Assembly: GCA_021813025.1 (NCBI GenBank)
Contig: JAKAME010000035.1
Coordinates: 1-14,766 of the forward strand
DNA length: 14,766 nucleotides
From: Microcaldota archaeon
GTDB taxonomy: Archaea > Micrarchaeota > Micrarchaeia > Anstonellales > Anstonellaceae
Direction: 5' to 3'
Positions within the stretch are counted from its first letter, which is position 1. The number at the start of each line of letters is the position of its first letter. Positions 6,533-13,085 of this stretch are shown piece after piece. The translations under genes and the position numbers were made by a program. The notes under the pieces are model-generated. The model saw only the letters and a program-made list of their open reading frames with translations, had not been told where the DNA came from and did not search any database.

Positions 6533-6922
6533 TCAATACACGAATGCGATGAGGCGCCCGCCGGATGCGGCCGTTTTCGCCTCCTCGTTTGTCATGAGCC
6601 CCTGCGGGGTGCTCACTATCAGCATGCCGAATCCCACGCCTGGGATGTATTTCTGCTCCCAGTCAGCCCACTCGGCCTTCTTCACCGGGTAGCGGGGCTT
6701 TATGGCGCCGCACTGGTTGATGCGCCCCACGAGCTTCACGCGGAAGTGGCCGTTCGAGCCCTCGTCTATGTATTCGAAATCGCCGATGTAGCCCTTGGTC
6801 TGCAGTATGCGCAGAGTCTCGCGCACCATCTTCGATGGGCGCACGTCGCAGTCCGGCTTTCCGGCCATCTCGTGCGTCTTGAGGGTGTTGAGGGCATCGG
6901 CCAGTAAATCTTTGGAGACCAT
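6533..6922 (-). CDS. rps8: Small subunit ribosomal protein uS8
   Basis: 129 residues, the usual archaeal length; uS8 binds the central domain of 16S rRNA early in assembly. Visible family features are the N-terminal DLLADALNTLKTHEMAGK, the GYIGDFEYIDEG segment, the INQCGAIKPRYPVKKAEW archaeal block and the C-terminal GVGFGMLIVSTPQGLMTNEE. The start ATG 6922 lacks the perfect GTGA of its neighbours and instead follows GAGGATTGATGAT. It lies between uS14 and uL6, the standard order. Confidence 0.97.
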   Translation of the reverse strand: MVSKDLLADALNTLKTHEMAGKPDCDVRPSKMVRETLRILQTKGYIGDFEYIDEGSNGHFRVKLVGRINQCGAIKPRYPVKKAEWADWEQKYIPGVGFGMLIVSTPQGLMTNEEAKTAASGGRLIAFVY

Positions 6923-6934
6923 ATCATCAATCCT

Positions 6935-7108
6935 CTAGAACTTTCGGAAACCGATGCGCTCCCCTACCTCGCGGAAGCAGCGGCGGCAGATGCGCAGGCC
7001 ATACGAGCGAATCATGCCGCGCGAGTTGCCGCAGAAGCGGCACTTGCGCATGCTCTTGCCCTTGAGGCGGTAATCAGCCGGCAGGGGTTTGACGTCTTTT
7101 TTGCTCAT
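6935..7108 (-). CDS. rps14: Small subunit ribosomal protein uS14, zinc type
   Basis: 57 residues. Two CxxC pairs (C23/C26 in CRFCG and C41/C44 in CRRCF) form the zinc knuckle of the short archaeal/eukaryotic uS14. The C-terminal IGFRKF is also typical. A much longer open frame exists upstream (to 7267), but that part overlaps uL5 and looks like shadow. GGTGA leaves exactly 5 nt before ATG 7108; an adjacent ATG at 7111 is only 2 nt from it. Small-subunit head protein located between uL5 and uS8. Confidence 0.95.
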   Translation of the reverse strand: MSKKDVKPLPADYRLKGKSMRKCRFCGNSRGMIRSYGLRICRRCFREVGERIGFRKF

Positions 7109-7125
7109 CATAATCACCAATTGCC

Positions 7126-7647
7126 TCAGACAAGCTCCACGCCCAAGGCTTCTTGGGCAAAGCCCTGCGCATCCTCGCGGCTGATGCGGTGCGCACTGCC
7201 GATGCAGGCGCGCGCCACGCGGCGGCGCGACACCCTCGCTCCGCCCTTGCGGCGCAGTGTGACGCACACGTCAAAGCCGATGATGCCGATTTTGGGGTCG
7301 TATTTCGCCCCCGGGAATTCGATGTATTCGGGAACTCCGAACGAGAAATGCCCCTCCTTGTCTATGCATCGTTTGGGCAGCTTGTAGGCGCGGGTGTGCA
7401 GCGCCTTCTTGACGAACTCCACCGCCTCGGCCCCGCGCAGCGTGGTCTTGGCCCCGATGGGGTCTCCCTTCTTTATCTTGAAGACCGGGTTGCGCACCTT
7501 GGCGAGCGTCTCCACAGCCTTGTGGCCCGAGAGGCGCTCCAGAAGCGTCTTGGCATTCTCCAAGTCGGCGCCGGCATGGCCAACGCCGATGTTAAGGGTT
7601 ACCTTGTCGATGACTACCTGGCGCATGGGGTTGGGTTGGTTTTCCAT
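7126..7647 (-). CDS. rpl5: Large subunit ribosomal protein uL5
   Basis: 173 residues; uL5 binds 5S rRNA in the central protuberance. Family blocks are NPMRQVVIDKVTLNIGVG, RNPVFKIKKGDPIGAKTTLR and FGVPEYIEFPGAKYDPKIGI. Start choice is uncertain: ATG 7647 and ATG 7653 are two codons apart, with GGAGTG at 7656-7661, so spacing is 8 or 2 nt. I prefer 7647 because other genes here use 4-7 nt. The frame extends to 7689, but that segment lies within eS4. Confidence 0.95.
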   Translation of the reverse strand: MENQPNPMRQVVIDKVTLNIGVGHAGADLENAKTLLERLSGHKAVETLAKVRNPVFKIKKGDPIGAKTTLRGAEAVEFVKKALHTRAYKLPKRCIDKEGHFSFGVPEYIEFPGAKYDPKIGIIGFDVCVTLRRKGGARVSRRRVARACIGSAHRISREDAQGFAQEALGVELV

Positions 7648-7663
7648 TTTCATCGCACTCCAA

Positions 7664-8371
7664 TCATGCCGCGAACTCGTCATCCACAACGAAGAGGTAT
7701 TTTGTCACCGTGATGAAACTCTCGCCGCCTGCCTTGAGGCTGGCCTCGGAGCCCATGGAGCCGATGCGCTCCACGATTTTCTCAAGCGACGCGACCTCGC
7801 CCGCGTGCTTGCCCGAAGTTATCAGGCAGCGCACGCCCGGCTGCAGTGGCAGCTGTCCCTCTATCTTGAATGCAGGCACGCTCATCCTCAGAGTCGCGCC
7901 CACCTTCACTGCATTGTCGGCCAGCAGGGTGCGCCCGTCATGCAGCGCAACCTGAACCTTGTTGCCGCGGATGGTGCTCTTGCCCACCACTTTGGCCAGC
8001 TTGTGGGCAGCCATCTTGGAGTCAATCTCCTTCGGCGCCAGCCTTCCGGCGGAATCAATCTGTATGCGCCACGCCTTGCCTGCTTTGGGCAGCTCGATGA
8101 CGTCCATAAGGCCGACAGGCCTGCGCGCGTCGCGCACCACATGCCCGTCGATTTTGACCGAGCCGGCGTTGAGGGCGCGCTTTATCTCGCGCAAATCCTC
8201 GCCCATGTCGAGCACGTCGCGCAGCAGGGAGCCGAGAGCTATGCCCATGCTCTTTGGGTGTGGGCCGGGGCGCACGGTCAGCATCCACTGAATGTGCTTG
8301 CGACCTATGACCGGCACGCTCATCGGCGTGGTGAGCCGCTTGGAATGGTGAGTCCCTCCTCGTTTGGCCAT
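7664..8371 (-). CDS. rps4e: Small subunit ribosomal protein eS4
   Basis: 235 residues; present only in archaea and eukaryotes. N-terminus MAKRGGTHHSKRL is diagnostic, followed by WMLTVRPGPHPKSMGIALGS, an S4-like RNA-binding region (about 40-105, with GSVKIDGHVVRDARRPVGLM), a central domain and a KOW-like segment (GVRCLITSGKHAGEVASL). ATG 8371 has GTGA exactly 5 nt upstream; the frame extends to TTG 8392, which has no support. Gene order uL24-eS4-uL5 is the archaeal one. Confidence 0.97.
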   Translation of the reverse strand: MAKRGGTHHSKRLTTPMSVPVIGRKHIQWMLTVRPGPHPKSMGIALGSLLRDVLDMGEDLREIKRALNAGSVKIDGHVVRDARRPVGLMDVIELPKAGKAWRIQIDSAGRLAPKEIDSKMAAHKLAKVVGKSTIRGNKVQVALHDGRTLLADNAVKVGATLRMSVPAFKIEGQLPLQPGVRCLITSGKHAGEVASLEKIVERIGSMGSEASLKAGGESFITVTKYLFVVDDEFAA

Positions 8372-8400
8372 AATAATCACATCATCGAACAATCATGAAT

Positions 8401-8904
8401 TTACTGGGGTTTGGCTGGAATATTCTGGGCAGCCGCGGCTGTATTCGCTGCAGGGGCAGATGCGGTCTGGCTTGCCGGGCTTGTTTTGCCTGCCATGGGG
8501 CTTGCCGTCTTTGTGCCTGCGCCGGCCGCATAAACTTTCTTTTTTCCTCTTGCCAAGATTGCCGCGCGGTCCTTTTTGGCGAAATCCCCGTCCATTATTT
8601 CAAGGTTGGCCGGCTGGATGGGTTTCAGCTTCTCCACTCCGCGCGAGTTCTTGTTGGCGAACCCCTCGATGTAGACCACGCGGTTGCGGCAGTCCACTTC
8701 GATTACGGCGCCCATCTTGCCGGCGTCATCGCCGCGGCGCAGGCGGACCTTGTCCCCCTTGTGGACCTGTATGGCGCGCCTGCTCACTCCCAGTTTCGCG
8801 CGCAGCTCCTTTGAGATGTGCACGTGCATCTGGCGCGCGCGCACGTGCATTGGAGCATCATAGCGCGCTTTGCGCTGCTTTCTTGGCTGGATGGACGATG
8901 TCAT
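8401..8904 (-). CDS. rpl24: Large subunit ribosomal protein uL24, Ala-rich tail
   Basis: 167 residues against about 115-125 in most archaea. uL24 starts large-subunit assembly by binding the 5' part of 23S rRNA. The basic N-terminus (SIQPRKQRKARYDAP), HVHISKELRAKLGVSRRAI and the KOW motif (GDKVRLRRGDDAGKMGAVIE) are clear, then VEKLKPIQPANLEI. From about residue 125 the protein continues as an Ala/Thr/Ser/Pro tail. ATG 8904 has GTGA exactly 5 nt upstream and follows the uL14 stop closely. Confidence 0.96.
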   Translation of the reverse strand: MTSSIQPRKQRKARYDAPMHVRARQMHVHISKELRAKLGVSRRAIQVHKGDKVRLRRGDDAGKMGAVIEVDCRNRVVYIEGFANKNSRGVEKLKPIQPANLEIMDGDFAKKDRAAILARGKKKVYAAGAGTKTASPMAGKTSPASQTASAPAANTAAAAQNIPAKPQ

Positions 8905-8914
8905 GAGTATCACT

Positions 8915-9313
8915 CTACACTACTGCCGGCGCGATTGCCGCCACCTTGGGGTATCGGTCCGCGACCTCGCGGGCCACTGCGCCCTTGATTTCCGTTCCGG
9001 TGGGCAGGCCCTGGTCGTCTATGATGACCACGGCGTTGTCCTCGAACTGCAGGCGCATGCCGTTGGGGCGGCGGAAGGGCATCTTCTGGCGCACCACGAG
9101 CGCTTTGAGCACCTTCTTGCGCATGCCCTGCGCGCCCTTCTTCACTGCCACTATGACCACGTCGCCGACGCCGACTTTGGGGTACATGGCCTTCTTGGCC
9201 TTGGTGCCCTTGACGCCGATGATTTGCACTATCTTGGCCCCGGAATTGTCGTTGCAGACGATTTTGGAGCCTACCTGCAGACCTTTGCTGACCGATGAAC
9301 CCAATCCTTTCAT
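8915..9313 (-). CDS. rpl14: Large subunit ribosomal protein uL14
   Basis: 132 residues, normal archaeal length; a beta-barrel protein at the subunit interface. Visible blocks are CNDNSGAKIVQIIGVKG, GVGDVVIVAVKKG, ALVVRQKMPFRRPNGMRLQF and NAVVIIDDQGLPTGTEIKG. ATG 9313 lies 5 nt after GTGA. The ribosome-binding site AGGTGA begins with the AG of the uS17 stop TAG. Standard position between uS17 and uL24. Confidence 0.97.
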   Translation of the reverse strand: MKGLGSSVSKGLQVGSKIVCNDNSGAKIVQIIGVKGTKAKKAMYPKVGVGDVVIVAVKKGAQGMRKKVLKALVVRQKMPFRRPNGMRLQFEDNAVVIIDDQGLPTGTEIKGAVAREVADRYPKVAAIAPAVV

Positions 9314-9322
9314 GAATTTCAC

Positions 9323-9742
9323 CTAGACTGACGAGGCGGGCGAGGACGCTTTTTTCTCGTCCTTGCCCCTCTTCTCATCCCTGCCGGAATTCTTCTCGCT
9401 CTTCTCGTCATGGCCGTACTGCCTCTCGTCATGGGGCTTGACCGTCCCCATCTCGATGCGGCCCTTGCCCTTGGTGATGATTTTGGTCACCACCCATGCC
9501 TTTGTCTTGGAAATCTTGCGGCATTCCGCGATTTCCACGATGTCGCCCACGCGCGCCCCCATCTCGTCGGGGTTGTGGGCTGGAATCTTGGATATCGAGC
9601 GCGCATAGCGGCGGTAGCGCGGTATGTATGTTATCACGTCGCGCTGCACGATGACCGTGCGCTTGGCGCGGTCGGAGACCACGATGCCGCGGACGATGTG
9701 GCCGCGGGCCGCGAGGGGCCGGAGTTTGTCGGAGGAACTCAT
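9323..9742 (-). CDS. rps17: Small subunit ribosomal protein uS17, charged tail
   Basis: 139 residues against about 105-115 in most archaea. uS17 is a primary 16S rRNA-binding OB-fold protein. The core shows GHIVRGIVVSDRAKRTVIVQ, the archaeal PRYRRYARSISKIPAHNP and GDIVEIAECRKISKTKAWVV. The last 30 residues are strongly charged, with repeated DEK units (HDEKSEKNSGRDEKRGKDEK), then a Ser/Ala/Pro end. ATG 9742 has GTGA exactly 5 nt upstream, and the TGA in it is the stop of the foreign gene before it. Confidence 0.96.
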   Translation of the reverse strand: MSSSDKLRPLAARGHIVRGIVVSDRAKRTVIVQRDVITYIPRYRRYARSISKIPAHNPDEMGARVGDIVEIAECRKISKTKAWVVTKIITKGKGRIEMGTVKPHDERQYGHDEKSEKNSGRDEKRGKDEKKASSPASSV

Positions 9743-9747
9743 AATGC

Positions 9748-9751
9748 TCAC
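9748..9751 (-). promoter_or_regulatory. uS17 ribosome-binding site inside stop of inserted gene
   Basis: GTGA on the minus strand, 5 nt before the uS17 ATG. The TGA is the stop codon of the 188-codon unknown gene, so the inserted gene is joined to uS17 with the usual operon geometry. Confidence 0.7.
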
Positions 9752-10314
9752 ATCAATTTTGCTGTTATTCTCATGTCTTGTCTGGTTATCACGGGTTTCT
9801 CGCCTTTGTTTTGTTCGAGCAGGTAATCTTGCCTGCTCTTGGAGTTGAATGTTGAAAGCTTCTCATCAATCTGTTTCTTGTGAATGTCATTGAAGTATGA
9901 GTGAATCAATCTCATGCCGCTTTGAGTGCCGACTATTGCCAACTCGTTCATTACCAAGGGAACCTGCTTTTCATCCTTGTATTTTTTCGTAATCATGCCA
10001 TCGGTATCTAAATGATATGCGACAACTTTCATCGCGTTTGGTGTTTTCTCAAATATTTCTGTGATTTCTTTGTCATCGTAGAGTAATACGCGGGTGTTAT
10101 CATCCCTTCCCGCGAACACAACAACGATATCATATTCTTTTCCATTTTTAGCGGATTGCTCGATTTTTTCTATCGCACCGCGCAGGTAATCTGGCTTATC
10201 TATAACGATGTTATCTCTTTCCAATAATTGTTTTCCACGTAATTCTATGAATTGGTTGGCCTGGGGTGTGACCATAAGCACATTCACCGGGTTTTCCTCG
10301 TTGATTTCGTTCAT
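9748..10314 (-). CDS. Unknown AT-rich protein inserted between Rpp29 and uS17
   Basis: 188 residues, not recognised. Strand/helix alternation looks Rossmann- or receiver-like: VNVLMVTP (10-17), helix to about 31, YDIVVVFAG (61-69), TRVLLYDD (74-81), MKVVAYHLDTDGM (95-107), then a charged helical C-terminus. No catalytic motif, membrane segment or signal. Base composition differs from its neighbours: 21/60 and 27/60 G+C at 10021-10080 and 10141-10200, against 34/60 at 9181-9240. Lys is often AAA, as in a run of AAA codons near 10170-10145. ATG 10314 lacks the GTGA element; Met14 (ATG 10275) has GGTGA 8 nt upstream but would cut off the first strand. The reading frame ends precisely in the uS17 ribosome-binding site. 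A recent acquisition is inferred; it may be expressed with the operon. Confidence 0.8.
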   Translation of the reverse strand: MNEINEENPVNVLMVTPQANQFIELRGKQLLERDNIVIDKPDYLRGAIEKIEQSAKNGKEYDIVVVFAGRDDNTRVLLYDDKEITEIFEKTPNAMKVVAYHLDTDGMITKKYKDEKQVPLVMNELAIVGTQSGMRLIHSYFNDIHKKQIDEKLSTFNSKSRQDYLLEQNKGEKPVITRQDMRITAKLM

Positions 10315-10350
10315 CTGAATCTTCTCTCAACATTTTCTTTTTCATCCATC

Positions 10351-10635
10351 TCATTTCTGCGTGATTTGCCGATAGAGGCGCTTGGTGCGGTCTTCAGGCC
10401 GCATCAGGGCCTCGCCGGCCTCTATGATTGCAACGCGCCCATCGGTTGTCTGCAGGCGCGCCCCCTTCTTCTGCACGCGCGCCTCGCGGCCATCGTCGCG
10501 GCGGAGCAGGACGGTCCGGGCGCCCTCGTCCACGAGCACGCCCTCCAGTCCGACCTGCGAGGGGTTGGCTGCGTCCAGCACGCGCACGCGCCGGCCAATC
10601 CACTCCTCAACCATGACGGGGTCCAATGCAGCCAT
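10351..10635 (-). CDS. rnp1: RNase P protein subunit Rpp29 (Pop4 homologue)
   Basis: 94 residues, near the archaeal norm. Rpp29 is an Sm-like barrel subunit of archaeal RNase P, which trims the 5' leader of pre-tRNA. Visible features are the N-terminal helix (ALDPVMVEEWIGRRVRV), strands around VGLEGVLVDEGARTVLLR and VQKKGARLQTTDG, and the C-terminal LMRPEDRTKRL. Its place between aIF1 and uS17 is the archaeal arrangement. ATG 10635 is preferred: AGGTGG (10645-10650) lies 9 nt upstream, while the earlier ATG 10644 directly abuts it. Spacing is not decisive. Confidence 0.92.
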   Translation of the reverse strand: MAALDPVMVEEWIGRRVRVLDAANPSQVGLEGVLVDEGARTVLLRRDDGREARVQKKGARLQTTDGRVAIIEAGEALMRPEDRTKRLYRQITQK

Positions 10636-10668
10636 TCTTTTCATCCACCTCTCGTATGTCTATTCCTC

Positions 10669-10986
10669 TCAACTTATTCCCGGATACACCGTGATGCTCT
10701 CTTCCGGGTAGTTCTGGGCTTTCAGCATCGCCTTCATTTTTGCGGTGTGATTGCCCTGCAGTATGATGACGCCGTCCTTCACTGTCCCGCCGCACGCCAG
10801 CTTGGTCTTGAGCTCATGGGCGCATTCGTCCAGGCGCTCTCCCTCCAAGCCCTCGATGATTGTGACCAGTTTCTTGAACCTCTTCTTGGTCGCATACACC
10901 TTGATTTTGCGGACCTCCTCCTTGTCGAGGATGTCGCAGGCGCAGATTTCCTTGGGCAGCCCGCACTTGGGGCAGATTTCAGGCAC
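10669..10986 (-). CDS. Translation initiation factor aIF1 (SUI1 family)
   Basis: 105 residues; aIF1 controls start-codon selection on the small subunit. An N-terminal cysteine cluster (C5, C8, C15, C17 in CPKCGLPKEICAC) is the zinc-ribbon-like head of archaeal members. The SUI1 domain follows (KKLVTIIEGLEG, LKTKLACGGTVKDGVIILQG). The start is GTG 10986, supported by AGGTGA 6 nt upstream inside uL29. The gene begins before uL29 ends, overlapping its stop by 8 nt, which suggests coupled translation. Position after uL29 is standard in archaea. Confidence 0.95.
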   Translation of the reverse strand: MPEICPKCGLPKEICACDILDKEEVRKIKVYATKKRFKKLVTIIEGLEGERLDECAHELKTKLACGGTVKDGVIILQGNHTAKMKAMLKAQNYPEESITVYPGIS

Positions 10987-11248
10987 TAATTTTCACCTCA
11001 TTCTTTTTTGCCGGAGCCGTCCTTTGCGGCGCCTTGGCATTCAGCATCATGTTTTCCTTCTGGCTTGCCTTGGTGAGTATGCGCGCGATGGTGCGGCGCA
11101 GCTCCTTTATCTTGCCGGGGTTGGACGAGCGGCCTCCAGACTTGATGAGGCCCCTCTCGGTGTTCAGCTCGCGGCGCACCTCGCCAAGCTTGGAGCCAAG
11201 CGAGGCCATGGTGAGTCCGGCCATTTCTTTCTTGCGTATGATTGCCAT
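10979..11248 (-). CDS. rpl29: Large subunit ribosomal protein uL29
   Basis: 89 residues; a small two-helix protein near the exit tunnel. Family features are the N-terminus AIIRKKEMAGLT, helix GSKLGEVRRELNTER and KIKELRRTIARILT. Two ATGs at 11254 and 11248 are in frame; AGGTGG (11255-11260) leaves 6 nt to 11248 and none to 11254, so 11248 is chosen. The C-terminus, about 18 residues longer than many homologues, encodes the aIF1 ribosome-binding site and overlaps its start. Confidence 0.93.
   Translation of the reverse strand: MAIIRKKEMAGLTMASLGSKLGEVRRELNTERGLIKSGGRSSNPGKIKELRRTIARILTKASQKENMMLNAKAPQRTAPAKKNEVKISA
10993..10998 (-). promoter_or_regulatory. aIF1 ribosome-binding site within uL29
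   Basis: AGGTGA on the minus strand, 6 nt before the GTG start codon of aIF1. It supports that non-ATG start and the 8-nt overlap. Confidence 0.65.
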
Positions 11249-11262
11249 GAGCATCCACCTGT

Positions 11263-12000
11263 CTAGCGCCTGCGCATCGGCCTGCGCGGCGGCGCGCGGC
11301 GCTTGGGCGGGGCGGTCATCCCTTTGAGCGGGTCCACCGTCTCGTCGCGCGCGCGGGCCGTGTTCTCCACGTCCTCGGCGTGCGCAATCACGTTGGGAAT
11401 CTCGACCTTGGTCACCACTCCCTTGTCGGGGAAGATGGTTCCGGGCAGCACGAGCCTCACCAAAATTCCGATTGCACCGGATTTCGGATAGGCGGTGACA
11501 TGGCCCTCCTTCACCAGGCGTGCAGGCTCTCCCGCCTTTGGCACGTATCCTGCCATCACTCTCAGCGCCTTGGAGCGGCCGCCCTTCGCGGCCAGCTTGC
11601 CGGCCGCGAGGATTTCGGCGCCCAGCGCCCCGTTGGACATGATGTCGCGCAGGGCGGAGTGCAGAATCGCGCGGGGCTTCTTGCCCATCTCGATGAATCT
11701 GCAGATTTTCTTGGCCACAAGCCTTGGTTCAAGCTCAGGCCTCTGCGTCTCGACAACCGAAATCTGGGGGTTGTCCATGTGGAACTCGTTTGAAATGGCA
11801 TCTGTGAGGTCGCGGATGGTGCGCCCCTTCTTTCCAATCACGCGCCCCGGAGTGGTCACTTCGACCGCGATGCGCGTGACCATGGGCGTGCGCTGGATGT
11901 CCACGTGGGTGAATCCCGCGCGGTCAAGCTCCTTCTCCAGGAAGTTGGAGACCTGGTACCTGACTATGGATTCTTCGACGAACTTGCGCTCAATTCCCAA
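11263..12000 (-). CDS. rps3: Small subunit ribosomal protein uS3, TTG start
   Basis: 245 residues; uS3 lines the mRNA entry channel. The N-terminus GIERKFVEESI fits archaeal uS3, so the TTG at 12000 is the natural start; AGGTGAT ends 3 nt before it. The KH domain carries the loop GRVIGKKGRTIRDL (GKKG at 56-59). The C-terminal uS3 domain includes RAILHSALRDIMSNGALGAE. The last 20 residues are Pro/Arg-rich (KRRAPPRRPMRRR), probably rRNA-binding. No ATG lies upstream in frame. Neighbours uL22 and uL29 are canonical. Confidence 0.95.
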   Translation of the reverse strand: MGIERKFVEESIVRYQVSNFLEKELDRAGFTHVDIQRTPMVTRIAVEVTTPGRVIGKKGRTIRDLTDAISNEFHMDNPQISVVETQRPELEPRLVAKKICRFIEMGKKPRAILHSALRDIMSNGALGAEILAAGKLAAKGGRSKALRVMAGYVPKAGEPARLVKEGHVTAYPKSGAIGILVRLVLPGTIFPDKGVVTKVEIPNVIAHAEDVENTARARDETVDPLKGMTAPPKRRAPPRRPMRRR

Positions 12001-12003
12001 AGC

Positions 12004-12010
12004 ATCACCT
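12004..12010 (-). promoter_or_regulatory. Ribosome-binding site deciding uS3 TTG start
   Basis: AGGTGAT on the minus strand, an exact 7-base match to the anti-Shine-Dalgarno complement. It lies 3 nt before the TTG at 12000, with GTGA 4 nt from that codon. Confidence 0.7.
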
Positions 12011-12019
12011 AAATTATCA

Positions 12020-12643
12020 TCAAACTGTTATCTTCTGCGGAACCTTCGCGGTTTCTTTTGCAACTTCAATTTTTGCAGGAGCCGGAACTGCGGCCGGGGC
12101 CGAGGTCTTGATTTCAGCCTTTTTTGCCTCAATTTTCTTTTCCTCGGCCTTCTTCACTTCCGTCTTCTTTTCCTCTTTCTTCATTTCCTTCTTTTCTCCC
12201 GGCACTTGTATCTCCTTGAGCACGATTTCAACGAACGCAGTTTCCAAGTCCTGCCGCGTGCGTCTGCCCTTCGCCGACATGCGCCCGTAGACCAGCTGCT
12301 TGTTGGCCATGATGTGCGCGATTTTGCACGCGCCCATCCCCTGCACTTGGGCGTTCGCGAGCGCGTTCTCAAGCAAATCCCGCACGATTTTGCAGGACTT
12401 GACGGGCCAGCCTCCCTTGATTCCGCCCAAGCGCCCGACATGGCCGCGGTGCTTGTGGAACTTGTAGAGGCGGATGGGCCTCTCGCCGTCCGCGGCCTCC
12501 TTGAGGAACGCAAGCGCCTTGTCGGCGTTGCGCCCGCGCACGTTGGAGCAGACGTTGGCCAAATCCTTGTAGGACGCGTTCACTCCCTCCACTCGGGCGA
12601 GAGCGACGCGCTCGTTCGGCAAGGTTTGGTAGGCGTAGGTCAT
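12020..12643 (-). CDS. rpl22: Large subunit ribosomal protein uL22, Lys/Glu-rich tail
   Basis: 207 residues against about 150-155 in most archaea. uL22 lines the nascent-peptide exit tunnel. Core blocks are YKDLANVCSNVRGRNADKAL, PIRLYKFHKHRGHVG and the tunnel-loop region (GMGACKIAHIMANKQLVYGR). Residues 149-207 form an added tail, first Lys/Glu-rich (EKKEMKKEEKKTEVKKAEEK), then Ala/Pro/Val-rich. ATG 12643 has GTGA 4 nt upstream, and that GTGA contains the uS19 stop codon, so the two genes are tightly coupled. Confidence 0.96.
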   Translation of the reverse strand: MTYAYQTLPNERVALARVEGVNASYKDLANVCSNVRGRNADKALAFLKEAADGERPIRLYKFHKHRGHVGRLGGIKGGWPVKSCKIVRDLLENALANAQVQGMGACKIAHIMANKQLVYGRMSAKGRRTRQDLETAFVEIVLKEIQVPGEKKEMKKEEKKTEVKKAEEKKIEAKKAEIKTSAPAAVPAPAKIEVAKETAKVPQKITV

Positions 12644-12647
12644 GTTC

Positions 12648-13073
12648 TCACTTCAGCGGGATGAACTTGGAGCCGCGGGTGGCGCCGATGCCTGGGCCGG
12701 AGTGCAGCACGCGCCCTGTCGAGTGGGCGAAATCGCCCAGACGCGCGCCGATTTTGTCGGGCGTGATGAGCACCGGCTTGAACTCCTTGCCGTTGTGCAC
12801 GCCGAACGTCAGGCCCACCCATGAGGGCAGGATGACGGCCGCGCGCACCTGGGTGCGGATTGCTTTCGGCTGTGCGCCGGGCTTGACGATGGCCGGCTTG
12901 GCCTGAATGGCGGTGACTTTGCGCATCAGTTTGCGGTAGTCGAGGTTGCGGCCGTCCATCGCGCGCTTCAGCGCCCGGCGAGCCCGGCTGGTAAGCATGG
13001 GGAGGGCCTGCTCGATGGTGGTGGTCTCCAGCTCCTTGCGTGCGGAGCCGCGGTATTTTTCTATTCGTACCAT
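12648..13073 (-). CDS. rps19: Small subunit ribosomal protein uS19
   Basis: 141 residues; a 16S rRNA-binding protein of the small-subunit head near the A site. Family blocks are LPMLTSRARRALKRAM, the archaeal QVRAAVILPSWVGLTFGVHN, and FKPVLITPDKIGARLGDFAH, ending in the RGSKFIPLK tail. ATG 13073 is preferred over ATG 13079: GGTGA after the uL2 stop leaves 7 nt to the former and only one to the latter. Its stop TGA lies inside the uL22 ribosome-binding site. Confidence 0.97.
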   Translation of the reverse strand: MVRIEKYRGSARKELETTTIEQALPMLTSRARRALKRAMDGRNLDYRKLMRKVTAIQAKPAIVKPGAQPKAIRTQVRAAVILPSWVGLTFGVHNGKEFKPVLITPDKIGARLGDFAHSTGRVLHSGPGIGATRGSKFIPLK

Positions 13074-13085
13074 AAGCATTTCACC

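Noticed and set aside
7109..7267. Upstream part of the uS14 reading frame as a longer protein
   Set aside because: It overlaps uL5 coding sequence; uS14 homologues begin at the MSKKD region, and GGTGA marks ATG 7108.
7394..8398. 334-codon plus-strand open frame opposite uL5 and eS4
   Set aside because: Fully antisense to conserved genes; its sequence is a shadow of their codon bias.
11495..12664. 389-codon plus-strand open frame opposite uS3 and uL22
   Set aside because: Antisense to certain genes; its Phe/Leu/Arg-rich stretches mirror the Lys/Glu-rich uL22 tail. Not a membrane protein.
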